A DNA stretch of 64,000 nt, taken from NCBI RefSeq assembly GCF_013426895.1, contig NZ_AP023176.1, forward strand, positions 62,001 through 126,000, read 5' to 3'. Shown here piece after piece: positions 17,350 to 25,888 of the stretch (position 1 is the stretch's first letter; each line of letters starts with the position of its first letter). The notes beneath the pieces were generated by a model. It did no database searches. It was given only the letters and a program-made list of their open reading frames with translations, and was not told the origin of the DNA. A program made the position numbers and the translations under genes. Source of the stretch: Paraburkholderia largidicola (GTDB lineage: Bacteria > Pseudomonadota > Gammaproteobacteria > Burkholderiales > Burkholderiaceae).

Positions 17350-18336
17350 ATGAGCACAACAGGTTTTGAGTTTGGTGGCAACGCCGTCACGAAGCTTTGC
17401 GGCGTCCGATATCCGATCTTCCTCGCCGGCATGGCCGCGATCTCCGGGCCGAAGCTCGTTGCGGCCGTCGCCAATGCGGGCGGGATGGGAACCGTAGGCG
17501 GATTGCGTCTCGCACCGCTTGCGTTGCGGCGATGGATCCGGGAAACGAAAGAACTCACTGACAAACCGTTCGGCGTCAATCTCGTTCCTTCGTTTGGCGG
17601 CCCGGACGTATTCGAGGCGCAGTTCCAGGTGGTGTTGCAGGAAAAGCCCAGGATGCTGTCGCTGTTCTATGCGGAGAACTATCCGCATATGATCTCGCGC
17701 GCAAAAGACGCGGGAATGGTGGTCATGGTGCAGGTCGGTTCCGTCGAACTCGCGCGCAGGGCTATCGCCCAGGGTGCCGATATCATCACCGCGCAAGGCA
17801 GCGAGAGTGGCGGGCATCTGAACCGCGGCACGATTGGATTGCTTTCGCTGCTGCCGTCGCTGATCTCCGCGGCGGATGGCCGTCCTGTCCTCGCCGCAGG
17901 CGGGATCACGAATCGCGACGATGTTCGCACCGTGATGAACATGGGCGCGCGTGGCGTGCTATGCGGCACGGCGTTCGTTGCGTGTGACGAGTCGAACGCG
18001 CATCCGCTTTACAAGCAGAAGATCGTAGATGCGACGGTCGACGACACCGAATACCGTACGGGGTATTCGTTCGGCTGGAAATACGGCACGCCGCACCGTG
18101 TCATCCCGAACCGCGACAAGTGGAATCTGTTGCGGCATATCGGCGGCGGCGCGCGCGTGATCGACAAGCCGCGAATGGCGCAGAAACTGTCGTTGTATGC
18201 GGGGCAAGGTGTCGGGAAGATCGATCGCGTGGTGTCGGCGGCGGCGCGTGTGGAGGAACTCGCGATGGGGCTCGCTGACGATGGCGAACGGGAGGCGGTT
18301 GAGCGCTTCGAAGGAGTGCGGTTGCGCTATGCGTAG
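17350..18336 (+). CDS. Nitronate monooxygenase-like flavoprotein, copy 2
   Basis: This is a 328-residue FMN-binding TIM-barrel protein of the nitronate monooxygenase family. It starts with CGVRYPIFLAGMAAISGPKLVAAVANAGGMGTVGGL, has GVNLVPSFG, ADIITAQGSESGGHLN (the conserved GGH) and RPVLAAGGITNRDDVRTVMNMGARGVLCGTAFVA. It is clearly diverged from the copy at 8895. It follows the cytochrome b gene by 3 bases. In related Burkholderia-type genomes such genes are listed as nitronate monooxygenase or enoyl-reductase-like; the function here is not settled. Confidence 0.88.
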   Translation: MSTTGFEFGGNAVTKLCGVRYPIFLAGMAAISGPKLVAAVANAGGMGTVGGLRLAPLALRRWIRETKELTDKPFGVNLVPSFGGPDVFEAQFQVVLQEKPRMLSLFYAENYPHMISRAKDAGMVVMVQVGSVELARRAIAQGADIITAQGSESGGHLNRGTIGLLSLLPSLISAADGRPVLAAGGITNRDDVRTVMNMGARGVLCGTAFVACDESNAHPLYKQKIVDATVDDTEYRTGYSFGWKYGTPHRVIPNRDKWNLLRHIGGGARVIDKPRMAQKLSLYAGQGVGKIDRVVSAAARVEELAMGLADDGEREAVERFEGVRLRYA

Positions 18337-18653
18337 GGTGGAGTGATTCGACAGCTGGATGCTGGGGGCGGCGTTGCGCTCCCATCGCATGCAGCGCGAT
18401 TGCAAGTCTGATCGCTAATTCCTCTGAACAAAGCGCAAATGTTCATAACGGCACGCGCCTGGTCGGCAAGCTGATAGCGGAGCGTCCATTCGCCTACGTT
18501 GGAACAGTCTATTGGACCAAAGTCCAATATCCGATTAAACGCTTCGTGACTAAGCTTGCTCTGCGCCCCGGCGAAGCGAGGGGCTCCGACGCCATTTTTG
18601 GGTCGTAAGACGGTCCACCCAACGCATCAGTGAACGACGTTTAGGGGAAAGCC
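18337..18653. promoter_or_regulatory. Sulfatase upstream region with an inverted repeat
   Basis: This 317-base gap has no gene. It holds a perfect inverted repeat ATTGGAC-CAAA-GTCCAAT at 18511-18528, about 126 bases ahead of the sulfatase start, and AT-rich sequence around 18530 (AATATCCGATTAAAC). The repeat looks like a regulator site. I see no terminator for the upstream operon. Confidence 0.5.
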
Positions 18654-20339
18654 ATGCAACTTGCGAGCTGCCTTGCAGGACTGGCCGCACCTGTCGCGCG
18701 CGCGCCATTCGCGCTTCTGGCGGCCGGCCTGTTGAGTGTTGCGATCAACGGACACGCGCAGACGGACTCGCAGCAGCCGTCGAAGCCCAACATCGTGCTG
18801 ATCGTCGGAGACGATGTCGGATGGGGCGACCTCGGTGCATACGGCGGTGGAGAAGGCCGGGGAATTCCCACCCCGAACCTGGACAGACTCGCCGACGAAG
18901 GTATGACCTTCTATGACTTCTACGGCCAGCCAAGCTGTACACCGGGCCGTGCCGCACTGCAGACGGGTCGTAACCCCAATCGCAGCGGCATGACCACGGT
19001 TGCGTTCCAGGGCCAGGGCGGCGGGCTGCCGCACGCGGAATGGACCCTCGCGTCGGTGTTGAAACTGGCGCACTACAACACCTATTTCACGGGCAAATGG
19101 CACCTCGGTGAGGCCGACTATGCGCTGCCGAATGCGCAGGGTTACGACGACATGAAGTACGTCGGCCTGTATCACCTGAACGCCTATACGTATGCCGATC
19201 CAAAATGGTTTCCAGACATGGATCAGCAGACCCGGGACATGTTCGCCAAAGTGACGAGAGGCATGCTCTCGGGCAAGGCGGGCGAAAAGGCCCACGAAGA
19301 TTTCAAGGTGAACGGCCAGTATCAGAACGAGCCGGACAAGGGCATTGTCGGTATTCCGTATGTCGATGCGTACATCGAGAAGGCAGCACTCGACGATATC
19401 GACGATGCTGCGCAGCGCGGCCAGCCCTTCTTTATCAACGTGAACTTCATGAAGGTTCACCAGCCGAACCTGCCGCATCCGGACTACGTCGGCAAGTCCC
19501 TGTCGAAATCAAAGTATGCGGACTCGCTCGTCGAGCTTGACGCGCGTGTCGGGCACATCATGGACAAGCTGCGCGAGAAAGGGCTCGACAAGAACACGCT
19601 GGTGTTCTTCACGACGGATAACGGCGCCTGGCAGGACGTGTATCCGGATGCGGGCTATACGCCGTTCCGTGGCACCAAGGGTACCGATCGCGAAGGCGGC
19701 GCTCGCGTTCCGGCCATCGCGTGGTGGCCTGGAAAGATCAAACCGCATTCGAGAAACTTCGACATCCTCGGCGGTCTCGATTGCATGGCCACGTTTGCCG
19801 CGGTGGCGGGTGTCGATCTGCCGAAAAACGACCGTGATGGCAAGCCGATCGTTTTCGACAGCTTCGATATGTCACCTGTGCTGTTCGGCACAGGAAAGAG
19901 CAAGCGCAACGCATGGTTCTATTTCACCGAGAACGAACTGACGCCGGGTGCCGTGCGCGTCGGACAGTTCAAGGCTGTGTTCAACCTGCGCGGCGATGCG
20001 GGAACGCCGACAGGCGCGCTCGCGGTTGACACGAACCTCGGCTGGAAGGGGCCCGACAAATACGTGGCGACGGTTCCGCAGGTGTTCGACCTGTATCAGG
20101 ATCCGCAGGAGCGCTACGACATCTTCATGAACAACTATACGGAGCACACCTGGACGCTTCCGACCTTCGGTGCCGCAGTGAAAGAGTTGATGCAGTCCTA
20201 TGTCAAGTATCCGCCGCGCAAGGCGCAAAGCGAAGCGTACGCGGGCCCGATCACCCTCAGCCAGTACGAGCGGTTCAAATATATCCGCGACGAACTGCAG
20301 AAGGAGGGCTTCAACATCCCGATGCCGACCGGAAACTGA
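18654..20339 (+). CDS. Arylsulfatase, Cys-type (formylglycine sulfatase)
   Basis: This is an exported type I sulfatase (561 residues) that cleaves sulfate esters. A signal peptide covers about the first 36 residues. The catalytic Cys is in QPSCTPGRAALQTGR (Cys95 of CxPxR), which must be turned to formylglycine. Metal-binding Asp pair DD is in IVGDDVGWGDLG (Asp53, Asp54), Lys/His lie in FTGKWHLGEA, and a later FTTDNGAWQ carries the second metal residues. The Cys form agrees with the radical-SAM maturase two genes downstream. The natural substrate is unknown. Between this gene and the next a GC-rich hairpin occurs at 20354-20380. Confidence 0.95.
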   Translation: MQLASCLAGLAAPVARAPFALLAAGLLSVAINGHAQTDSQQPSKPNIVLIVGDDVGWGDLGAYGGGEGRGIPTPNLDRLADEGMTFYDFYGQPSCTPGRAALQTGRNPNRSGMTTVAFQGQGGGLPHAEWTLASVLKLAHYNTYFTGKWHLGEADYALPNAQGYDDMKYVGLYHLNAYTYADPKWFPDMDQQTRDMFAKVTRGMLSGKAGEKAHEDFKVNGQYQNEPDKGIVGIPYVDAYIEKAALDDIDDAAQRGQPFFINVNFMKVHQPNLPHPDYVGKSLSKSKYADSLVELDARVGHIMDKLREKGLDKNTLVFFTTDNGAWQDVYPDAGYTPFRGTKGTDREGGARVPAIAWWPGKIKPHSRNFDILGGLDCMATFAAVAGVDLPKNDRDGKPIVFDSFDMSPVLFGTGKSKRNAWFYFTENELTPGAVRVGQFKAVFNLRGDAGTPTGALAVDTNLGWKGPDKYVATVPQVFDLYQDPQERYDIFMNNYTEHTWTLPTFGAAVKELMQSYVKYPPRKAQSEAYAGPITLSQYERFKYIRDELQKEGFNIPMPTGN

Positions 20340-20353
20340 CAGCCGAAGACCTC

Positions 20354-20380
20354 CCGGCAGCCGATTCATCCGGTTGCCGG
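20354..20380 (+). other. Intercistronic hairpin after the sulfatase gene
   Basis: Ten-base arms CCGGCAGCCG (20354-20363) and CGGTTGCCGG (20371-20380) pair around the loop ATTCATC, with one G-U pair. No T-run follows, so it is more likely an RNA-stabilising hairpin or a partial terminator than a strong terminator. Downstream genes continue in the same direction. Confidence 0.5.
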
Positions 20381-20429
20381 AAAGTCTCGACGCTCGTTTC
20401 TCGACCAATCGCGATGGGAGAGGATCAGA

Positions 20430-21512
20430 ATGCGCTTTGTCGAACGCGATATGCGCTCATATCGGACCTTGCGTCGGCTGACGGGTCTGCTGGTCAGCGC
20501 GTGTGTCGCGTTGGCCGCCTGCGCCGATCACGGCGGCCCAACTGCCGGGACAGCGAGCGCGCAACCCGTGCTTGCTGCCAGCCAGCCTTCGGCAGCCGTA
20601 CTCCCGTCGTGGCAGGATGGCGCCGCCCGAGCGGCGATCCTCAAATTCATCGCCGACGTTACCCGCGAGGGTGCATCCACGTATGTCCCGTCCGAAGCGC
20701 GCATCGCAGTGTTCGATAACGACGGCACGCTCTGGAGCGAGCAACCCATGCCGTTCCAGTTGTTGTTCATGATCGATCAGCTGAAGGCCGCCGCGCCTCA
20801 ACACCCGGAGTGGCAAAAGAATCCTGCGTACAGGGCGCTTCTTGCGAACGACACCGCAGCGCTCGCGAAGAACCAGAAAGCGTTGCTGCAGTTGCTTGCC
20901 GTGGCGAATAGTGGAATGACCACCGACGAGTATGACCAGTCCATACGCGACTGGCTTGCCACGGCAAAGCATCCGAAGCTCCAGCGGCCTTACACGCAAC
21001 TCGTCTATCAGCCTCAGCTGGAGTTACTCGATCTGTTGCGTTCGAATGGCTTTCAGATCTGGATCGTGTCCGGCGGCACGGCGGAGTTCATGCGCGTTTG
21101 GGTCGACAAGGCATATGGCATTCCTCCGGAACGCGTGGTGGGCACCGAAGAAAAGCTCAAATACATGACGCGTGACGGCAAGCCTGCATTGATGCGCGAA
21201 CCTGGTTTCGATTTTGTCGATGATGGTCCCGGTAAGCCCGTCGGCATATTCCGCGCGATCGGCCGTCGCCCGATCATGGCGGTCGGGAACTCCGACGGCG
21301 ACAGAGAGATGCTCGAATACACCGCGAGCGGGCCGGGCGAAACGCTTGCCGTGCTGGTTCATCACGACGACGCCGGGCGCGAGTTTGCATACGACCGGCA
21401 ATCAGCGCTCGCGAGACTCGACAAGGCGTGGGACGAAGCCATCGCGCGGAAATGGATTGTCGTGAGCATGAAAAACGACTGGAAGACGATCTATCCCGTC
21501 CCGAAGTCATAA
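20430..21512 (+). CDS. HAD-superfamily phosphatase, predicted lipoprotein
   Basis: This is a haloacid-dehalogenase-type hydrolase of 360 residues. An N-terminal lipoprotein signal (LLVSACVALAAC, lipid Cys at residue 31) puts it at the envelope. HAD motif I is FDNDGTLW, where Asp is the nucleophile; motif II is IVSGG; and motif IV is GNSDGDREML. The region between motifs I and II is long and helical. It sits 90 bases after the sulfatase gene in the same direction, with GAGAGG before the ATG. It could dephosphorylate substrates released with the sulfatase, but this is a guess. A second in-frame Met at 20451 is possible. Confidence 0.87.
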   Translation: MRFVERDMRSYRTLRRLTGLLVSACVALAACADHGGPTAGTASAQPVLAASQPSAAVLPSWQDGAARAAILKFIADVTREGASTYVPSEARIAVFDNDGTLWSEQPMPFQLLFMIDQLKAAAPQHPEWQKNPAYRALLANDTAALAKNQKALLQLLAVANSGMTTDEYDQSIRDWLATAKHPKLQRPYTQLVYQPQLELLDLLRSNGFQIWIVSGGTAEFMRVWVDKAYGIPPERVVGTEEKLKYMTRDGKPALMREPGFDFVDDGPGKPVGIFRAIGRRPIMAVGNSDGDREMLEYTASGPGETLAVLVHHDDAGREFAYDRQSALARLDKAWDEAIARKWIVVSMKNDWKTIYPVPKS

Positions 21513-21579
21513 CGCGCCATGCCGGATGGGATGAGCTGAAGACGAACGTCCCAACTGCAACGGCGACACAGGAGTCGAT

Positions 21580-22866
21580 ATGCACGATGTCGGCGGCAAT
21601 ACGGTGGAGCACCCGGTGTCCTTCTTCAAGGAACGGCCGGGTGCGCTGGAACCCGTCGCTCCTGAGCGCAAGGGGCGATTCCACGCAATGGCGAAACCCA
21701 TCGGGTCAACCTGCAACATCGACTGCACGTACTGCTACTACCTGCACAAGGAACATCTGCTCAATCAGCATCGCGGTCGACACATGGAGACATCGATGCT
21801 GGAGCGCTACATTCGCCAGTACATCGAGGCGCAGAACGGTGCCGAAATTATCTTTTCCTGGCAGGGCGGTGAACCGACGATGCTGGGTATCGAGTTCTTC
21901 CGCGACATCGTGGCGATCCAGAAACGCTATGCACCGGATGGCCGCCGGATCTCGAACGATCTCCAGACCAACGGCACGCTGCTGAATGACGAATGGTGTG
22001 CGTTTCTGAAAGAGAACGATTTTCTGGTGGGTATCAGCATCGACGGACCGCGCGAATTGCATGACGCGTTTCGCCTCGATCGCAAGGGTCAACCGACCTT
22101 CGACAAGGTGATGCGCGGCATCGACCTGTTGAAAAAGCACGGCGTCAAATTCAACACGTTGACGGTGGTGAACCGGTTGAACGCGAAACGTCCGCTGGAC
22201 GTCTATCGCTTCCTGCGCAACGAACTGGGTTCCACCTATATCCAGTTTATCCCGTGTGTCGAACCCAAGGACTTCCATACTGTCGCCCCGCAGTATTGGC
22301 CGAAGGACAACATGCCGATGCTGGGAAGCCGTGCCGCGAAGCCGGGTAGCGAGGATTCGGTCGTCACGGATTGGTCGGTCGATCCGGATGACTGGGGGTA
22401 CTTCCTGTCGCGAACCTTCGACGAGTGGTACAGAAAAGACGTTGGCCGCGTGCTGGTCAACCTGTTCGAAACGGCAGTGGTGCAAACCATGGGACAACCG
22501 GCCCAGACGTGCGTGACAGCAGAATTTTGCGGCAAGGCGCTCGCTATTGAACACGACGGCGAGGTCTATTCGTGCGACCACTACGTCTACCCGGCCTGGT
22601 CGCTCGGAAACATCCGCAATACGCATCTCGGCACCATGGCTTTCTCGTCGCAGCAGCAACGCTTCGGCTACGCAAAGCGGGAGTCTTTGCCTGCGTATTG
22701 CCGCCAGTGCAAGCACTTGAAACTGTGCTGGGGAGAATGCCCGAAAAATCGTTTCGTGCTTAGCCCTGATGGCGAGCCGGGACTGAACTATCTGTGTTCC
22801 GGCATTCGCCGCTTTCACGATCACGCGGCGCCGGCGCTCCGGCAACTCGCAAGACAATGCGTGTAG
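21580..22866 (+). CDS. Anaerobic sulfatase-maturating enzyme (radical SAM, SPASM)
   Basis: This radical SAM protein (428 residues) converts the Cys of a sulfatase to formylglycine. The SAM iron-sulfur motif is CNIDCTYCYYL (Cys45, 49, 52), followed by the characteristic IIFSWQGGEPTMLGIEFF and DLQTNGTLL. The C-terminal Cys-rich SPASM region has VTAEFCGKALAIEHDGEVYSCDHYVYP and YCRQCKHLKLCWGECPKNRF. AGGAG lies close to the ATG. It is in the same direction as the arylsulfatase (Cys-type) and is the obvious maturation partner. This is one of the better supported calls in the window. Confidence 0.95.
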   Translation: MHDVGGNTVEHPVSFFKERPGALEPVAPERKGRFHAMAKPIGSTCNIDCTYCYYLHKEHLLNQHRGRHMETSMLERYIRQYIEAQNGAEIIFSWQGGEPTMLGIEFFRDIVAIQKRYAPDGRRISNDLQTNGTLLNDEWCAFLKENDFLVGISIDGPRELHDAFRLDRKGQPTFDKVMRGIDLLKKHGVKFNTLTVVNRLNAKRPLDVYRFLRNELGSTYIQFIPCVEPKDFHTVAPQYWPKDNMPMLGSRAAKPGSEDSVVTDWSVDPDDWGYFLSRTFDEWYRKDVGRVLVNLFETAVVQTMGQPAQTCVTAEFCGKALAIEHDGEVYSCDHYVYPAWSLGNIRNTHLGTMAFSSQQQRFGYAKRESLPAYCRQCKHLKLCWGECPKNRFVLSPDGEPGLNYLCSGIRRFHDHAAPALRQLARQCV

Positions 22867-22882
22867 GTCCTGGAGGCATCGC

Positions 22883-23647
22883 ATGGCAACATTTATCGAC
22901 CACCCGGCCTACGTGCTTATTGTGCTGCTGGTGCTCTTTGCCGCGGCAGTCTCATTTGGCGCATTCATATTGAGGCGCATGGTCGTGCTCGACGACAGGG
23001 GCCGGGAAGACTTCAACCTGATCCAGGGGTCGACGCTCACCTTGCTCGCACTGTTGATTGGCTTCAGCCTTTCAATGGCCGTGAATCGCTATGACACGCG
23101 CAAGAATCTGGAGGAAGGCGAAGCGAACGCAATAGGCACCGAATACGTTCGAGCCGATCTCGCAGATGCCCAGACAAGTGCCGCGATGAAAAGCCTGCTG
23201 GTTCGCTATGTGAAAGTGCGGCTGGCGGATTTTCGGACGCGGGACCCCGTGGAACTCACACGCATCAACAGCGAGACAGCGGATCTTCAGGCGCAGCTAT
23301 GGCAACTGGCGACTCAGGTTGCGAAGGACAAGCCCACGCCGATATCCGCCATCATTGCCACGGGTATGAACGATGTCCTCAATTCGCAGGACTATTCCGA
23401 AGCGGCACGGATCAATCACATCCCCATTGGCGCATGGGCACTGATGATCCTGATCGGGTTGTTCGGCTGCGTAATACAGGGTTACGGGGCGAAGGGGAGT
23501 CTTCGATGGGGCTTCCTCATTACGATCCTGCCGGTGACGGTCGCATTGTCACTTACGCTCATTGCGGACATCGATAGTCCGCGAGGCGGCATCATCAAGG
23601 TACAGCCACAGAATCTCACAAGGCTGCTTCAGTCGTTGGAGAAGTAG
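22883..23647 (+). CDS. DUF4239 (bestrophin-like) membrane protein
   Basis: This is a 254-residue membrane protein matching the DUF4239 group. It has N-terminal helices (VLIVLLVLFAAAVSFGAFIL and STLTLLALLIGFSLSMAVNRYDTRK), a soluble coiled part with the conserved EGEANAIGTEYVRADL pattern, and two late membrane segments (GAWALMILIGLFGCVIQGY and LITILPVTVALSLTLIADID) ending with PRGG. Function is not established; distant similarity to bestrophin channels has been proposed for the family. It begins 17 bases after the maturase gene and is probably in the sulfatase operon. Confidence 0.82.
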   Translation: MATFIDHPAYVLIVLLVLFAAAVSFGAFILRRMVVLDDRGREDFNLIQGSTLTLLALLIGFSLSMAVNRYDTRKNLEEGEANAIGTEYVRADLADAQTSAAMKSLLVRYVKVRLADFRTRDPVELTRINSETADLQAQLWQLATQVAKDKPTPISAIIATGMNDVLNSQDYSEAARINHIPIGAWALMILIGLFGCVIQGYGAKGSLRWGFLITILPVTVALSLTLIADIDSPRGGIIKVQPQNLTRLLQSLEK

Positions 23648-23719
23648 CCACCGATCGCTTCGACAATGTACGTCTCGACGAGCGGTTTCGGTTGATTGCT
23701 TTCTGACCGTACACCGCTT

Positions 23720-24439
23720 TCAATGTGCAGGCGCAGCACGCGCATCCTCGACGCGCGCGGCACCGACGATCGCGCCATCGGGCGCTTCGAGCAGCACCGC
23801 CAGATGCTCCCCGGCGATGACGTTGGCCTTTAGCGTGAGCGCTGTGCCAGACCACTCGCCGATTGGCTCGAAGCTACGCACCACGTTCGATTCAGTCAGC
23901 GTATGGCCTGCGTTCTCGCCGCGCCCGACGGGAGTGGTGTGGCGTCCGTCGTAGCCGACCAGCAGCACGCGTGCCTGTCCGTTGCCGGGGCCGATGGACA
24001 CCGAAACGCGCCCATCTCCGCGCGAGGCGTCGAGCGTAATGGCCATGGCGTCTGTGGACTTCGCGTGGCCGATGGCCGAATTGACCGCGCTGCGATTCGA
24101 GCCAACCATTGCGGCCTTGCCGTCGATCACTATTTCCGGCGTGTAAGCGAAGTCATGGAACCGCTGTGCGTACTGCGCCTGACGCGCATCGGCGGCATCG
24201 AACGAATACGGATCTTTCCAGCCGAGCTGATTCCAGTACGTGACGTGAAAAGCAAGGGGCAGAACATCCGTGCGTGTCTCGCTCAACTCGGACAGAAAGC
24301 TGTCGGCCGGCGGGCACGACGAACAGCCTTGCGACGTGAAGAGTTCGACGACGACGGGACGCGGTGCGGCAGCGAACGTCTGCAACGGGAGCAGCGCCGC
24401 AGCGCTGGCGCCAACGACAGCGAGAAAACGGGTGAACAT
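23720..24439 (-). CDS. DUF1223 thioredoxin-like exported protein
   Basis: This 239-residue exported protein belongs to the DUF1223 family. After a signal peptide (MFTRFLAVVGASAAALLPLQTFAAA) the family core VVVELFTSQGCSSCPPADSFLSEL appears, a thioredoxin-like fold with a CxxC (Cys39, Cys42). Then come PLAFHVTYWNQLGWKDPYS, AQYAQRFHDFAYTPEIVIDGK and AMVGSNRSAV. It could take part in thiol-disulfide exchange in the periplasm, but no activity is known for the family. It converges with the sulfatase operon and lies downstream of the YkgJ gene. Confidence 0.88.
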   Translation of the reverse strand: MFTRFLAVVGASAAALLPLQTFAAAPRPVVVELFTSQGCSSCPPADSFLSELSETRTDVLPLAFHVTYWNQLGWKDPYSFDAADARQAQYAQRFHDFAYTPEIVIDGKAAMVGSNRSAVNSAIGHAKSTDAMAITLDASRGDGRVSVSIGPGNGQARVLLVGYDGRHTTPVGRGENAGHTLTESNVVRSFEPIGEWSGTALTLKANVIAGEHLAVLLEAPDGAIVGAARVEDARAAPAH

Positions 24440-24508
24440 GTCCTGACTCCGGATGACGACGTTATCAGTAGTTCGCTCGCCGGGGCGACAAGGTTACAGG
24501 CGGCGTGT

Positions 24509-25339
24509 TCACGGCGCTTCTGGTGAAGGGGGCTGGCTGCTATCGCTGGCTTCGGCATCGAAGAAACCCAGATATGCCGGCGATTGTGCGGAGGCAGAGG
24601 CATGCCCGGTCAGCCCGGCGATCGCACCGATCGATGCCAATGTCGACGACGTGCTCGCGCGATTCGTGATAAAGCGCCACGGATGCGTTGAATGCGGCTG
24701 CTGATCGTCAAGCTGCGTGCTTGCACGCTGTGCCGCTCGCAGCGACGCTTCGAGACGGACGCGCTCCGGCGCATAGATAGCGAAGCCTTCGTTCGCGAGG
24801 GCGGCGATGTCATACCCGAGCAGAGCGCACAGGTACGTCTTCGCGAAACGGTCGCGCTCATCGGATTCGCGTGATTGCGCGACGAGCGCGGCAGTCTCGG
24901 CGTCGATGATCTTGCCCGTCTGCATCAGCAACGGACCGGTGTCGGACCACGCATCGGGCGGACATGCCTTTGCGGCGGGATCGAGCGGCAAGAACGGGTT
25001 GACTTCGGCTGGATAGATCCGGCACACCCGCGGGCGACGATCGTAGGCGCCGCAGGTCATGTCCGGCCGAAGGTTTGGACACGCACCCGCGAACGCCGCG
25101 ACCAGCGTCACCGTGACGCGGATTGGCAGCGTCCCGCTGTACGCGGCAAACGAGCGACGCCGCCGGTGTTGAGCGAGCGCATCGCTTTCGGGCGGCTCCT
25201 GCGGCCAGACGATCGCGTCGCAAAACAACTGCACGTCGCCGCCGTGCCTAAGCCATGTGAGCGCTTCGTCGATGTCGAGCGGCAGACGCAAATCATGGCA
25301 GCAACGGCCGCACAGGGTGCAAGAAAAGTGAATGGACAT
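24509..25339 (-). CDS. YkgJ-family cysteine cluster protein
   Basis: This is a 276-residue protein with the YkgJ zinc or iron-sulfur binding Cys cluster. It starts SCTLCGRCCHDL (Cys7, 10, 13, 14), with later CPNLRPDMTCGAYDRRPRVCRIYPAEVNP. Its C-terminal third is Ser/Gln-rich and looks disordered. No reaction is established for the family; a metal-binding or cluster role is usually assumed. It is upstream of the DUF1223 gene in the same direction, 69 bases apart, so the two may share a transcript. Confidence 0.85.
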   Translation of the reverse strand: MSIHFSCTLCGRCCHDLRLPLDIDEALTWLRHGGDVQLFCDAIVWPQEPPESDALAQHRRRRSFAAYSGTLPIRVTVTLVAAFAGACPNLRPDMTCGAYDRRPRVCRIYPAEVNPFLPLDPAAKACPPDAWSDTGPLLMQTGKIIDAETAALVAQSRESDERDRFAKTYLCALLGYDIAALANEGFAIYAPERVRLEASLRAAQRASTQLDDQQPHSTHPWRFITNRASTSSTLASIGAIAGLTGHASASAQSPAYLGFFDAEASDSSQPPSPEAP

Positions 25340-25888
25340 TCGGTGATCGACTCGCGTCGGAGTGGCTGGTCAGGTAAGTTCGTTGACCGCGCGGCGTTGG
25401 TTACACCTCGGCAGCCGGCTTGCTCTTGAAGCACTCGTCGCTAACAAGCACCACGCGACAGGGTGAGGCAATCGCTTTTCGAGCGCAAGCCGCATCCGCT
25501 TTTTCTTCTTGTCGAGTGGATCAACACATCGATCGCATTTCTTTCGAGTTCCTTTCCTCACCATACATTCAGTTTCGAAAGTGGGTCGCGTGAGAGCACG
25601 CTGTCGCGTCGTTCGTGAAGTGCGTACATCATCGCAAGTCCACGTGCTGACCGCACAAGCCCAACGCCGCTATGTCGCTTCACGGGAATCTAGCCGCGGC
25701 GACAGCGCATGCCCGCCGCGACCGCGCAGTTGTTGGTGCGTTAGCGCACCGAACCCGGGAAACCGGGGTTGATCGGCTTTGCCTCAGGTGTACGATTTCT
25801 GCAGATTTCAAGCAATTGGGCGGCGTTCAGCTTTGGCGCCAAAAGATTTCGTTTTCCTAACGGCTATCAGTCTATAAGGAGCGATTGC
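25340..25888. other. 549-bp intergenic region with a paired-hairpin structure
   Basis: No clear gene lies here. Two adjacent hairpins occur about 120-150 bases before the cupin gene: GGTGCG-TTAG-CGCACC at 25735-25750, and AACCCGG-GAAA-CCGGGGTT at 25752-25770 with one bulge and a GAAA loop. They could be a structured 5' leader RNA or just a terminator-like remnant; no T-run follows. The upstream part shows nothing definite. Confidence 0.4.

Noticed and set aside
25509..25772. Short plus-strand frame in the gap before the cupin-like gene
   Set aside because: Ser/Arg-rich, no ribosome binding site; overlaps the hairpin structure.
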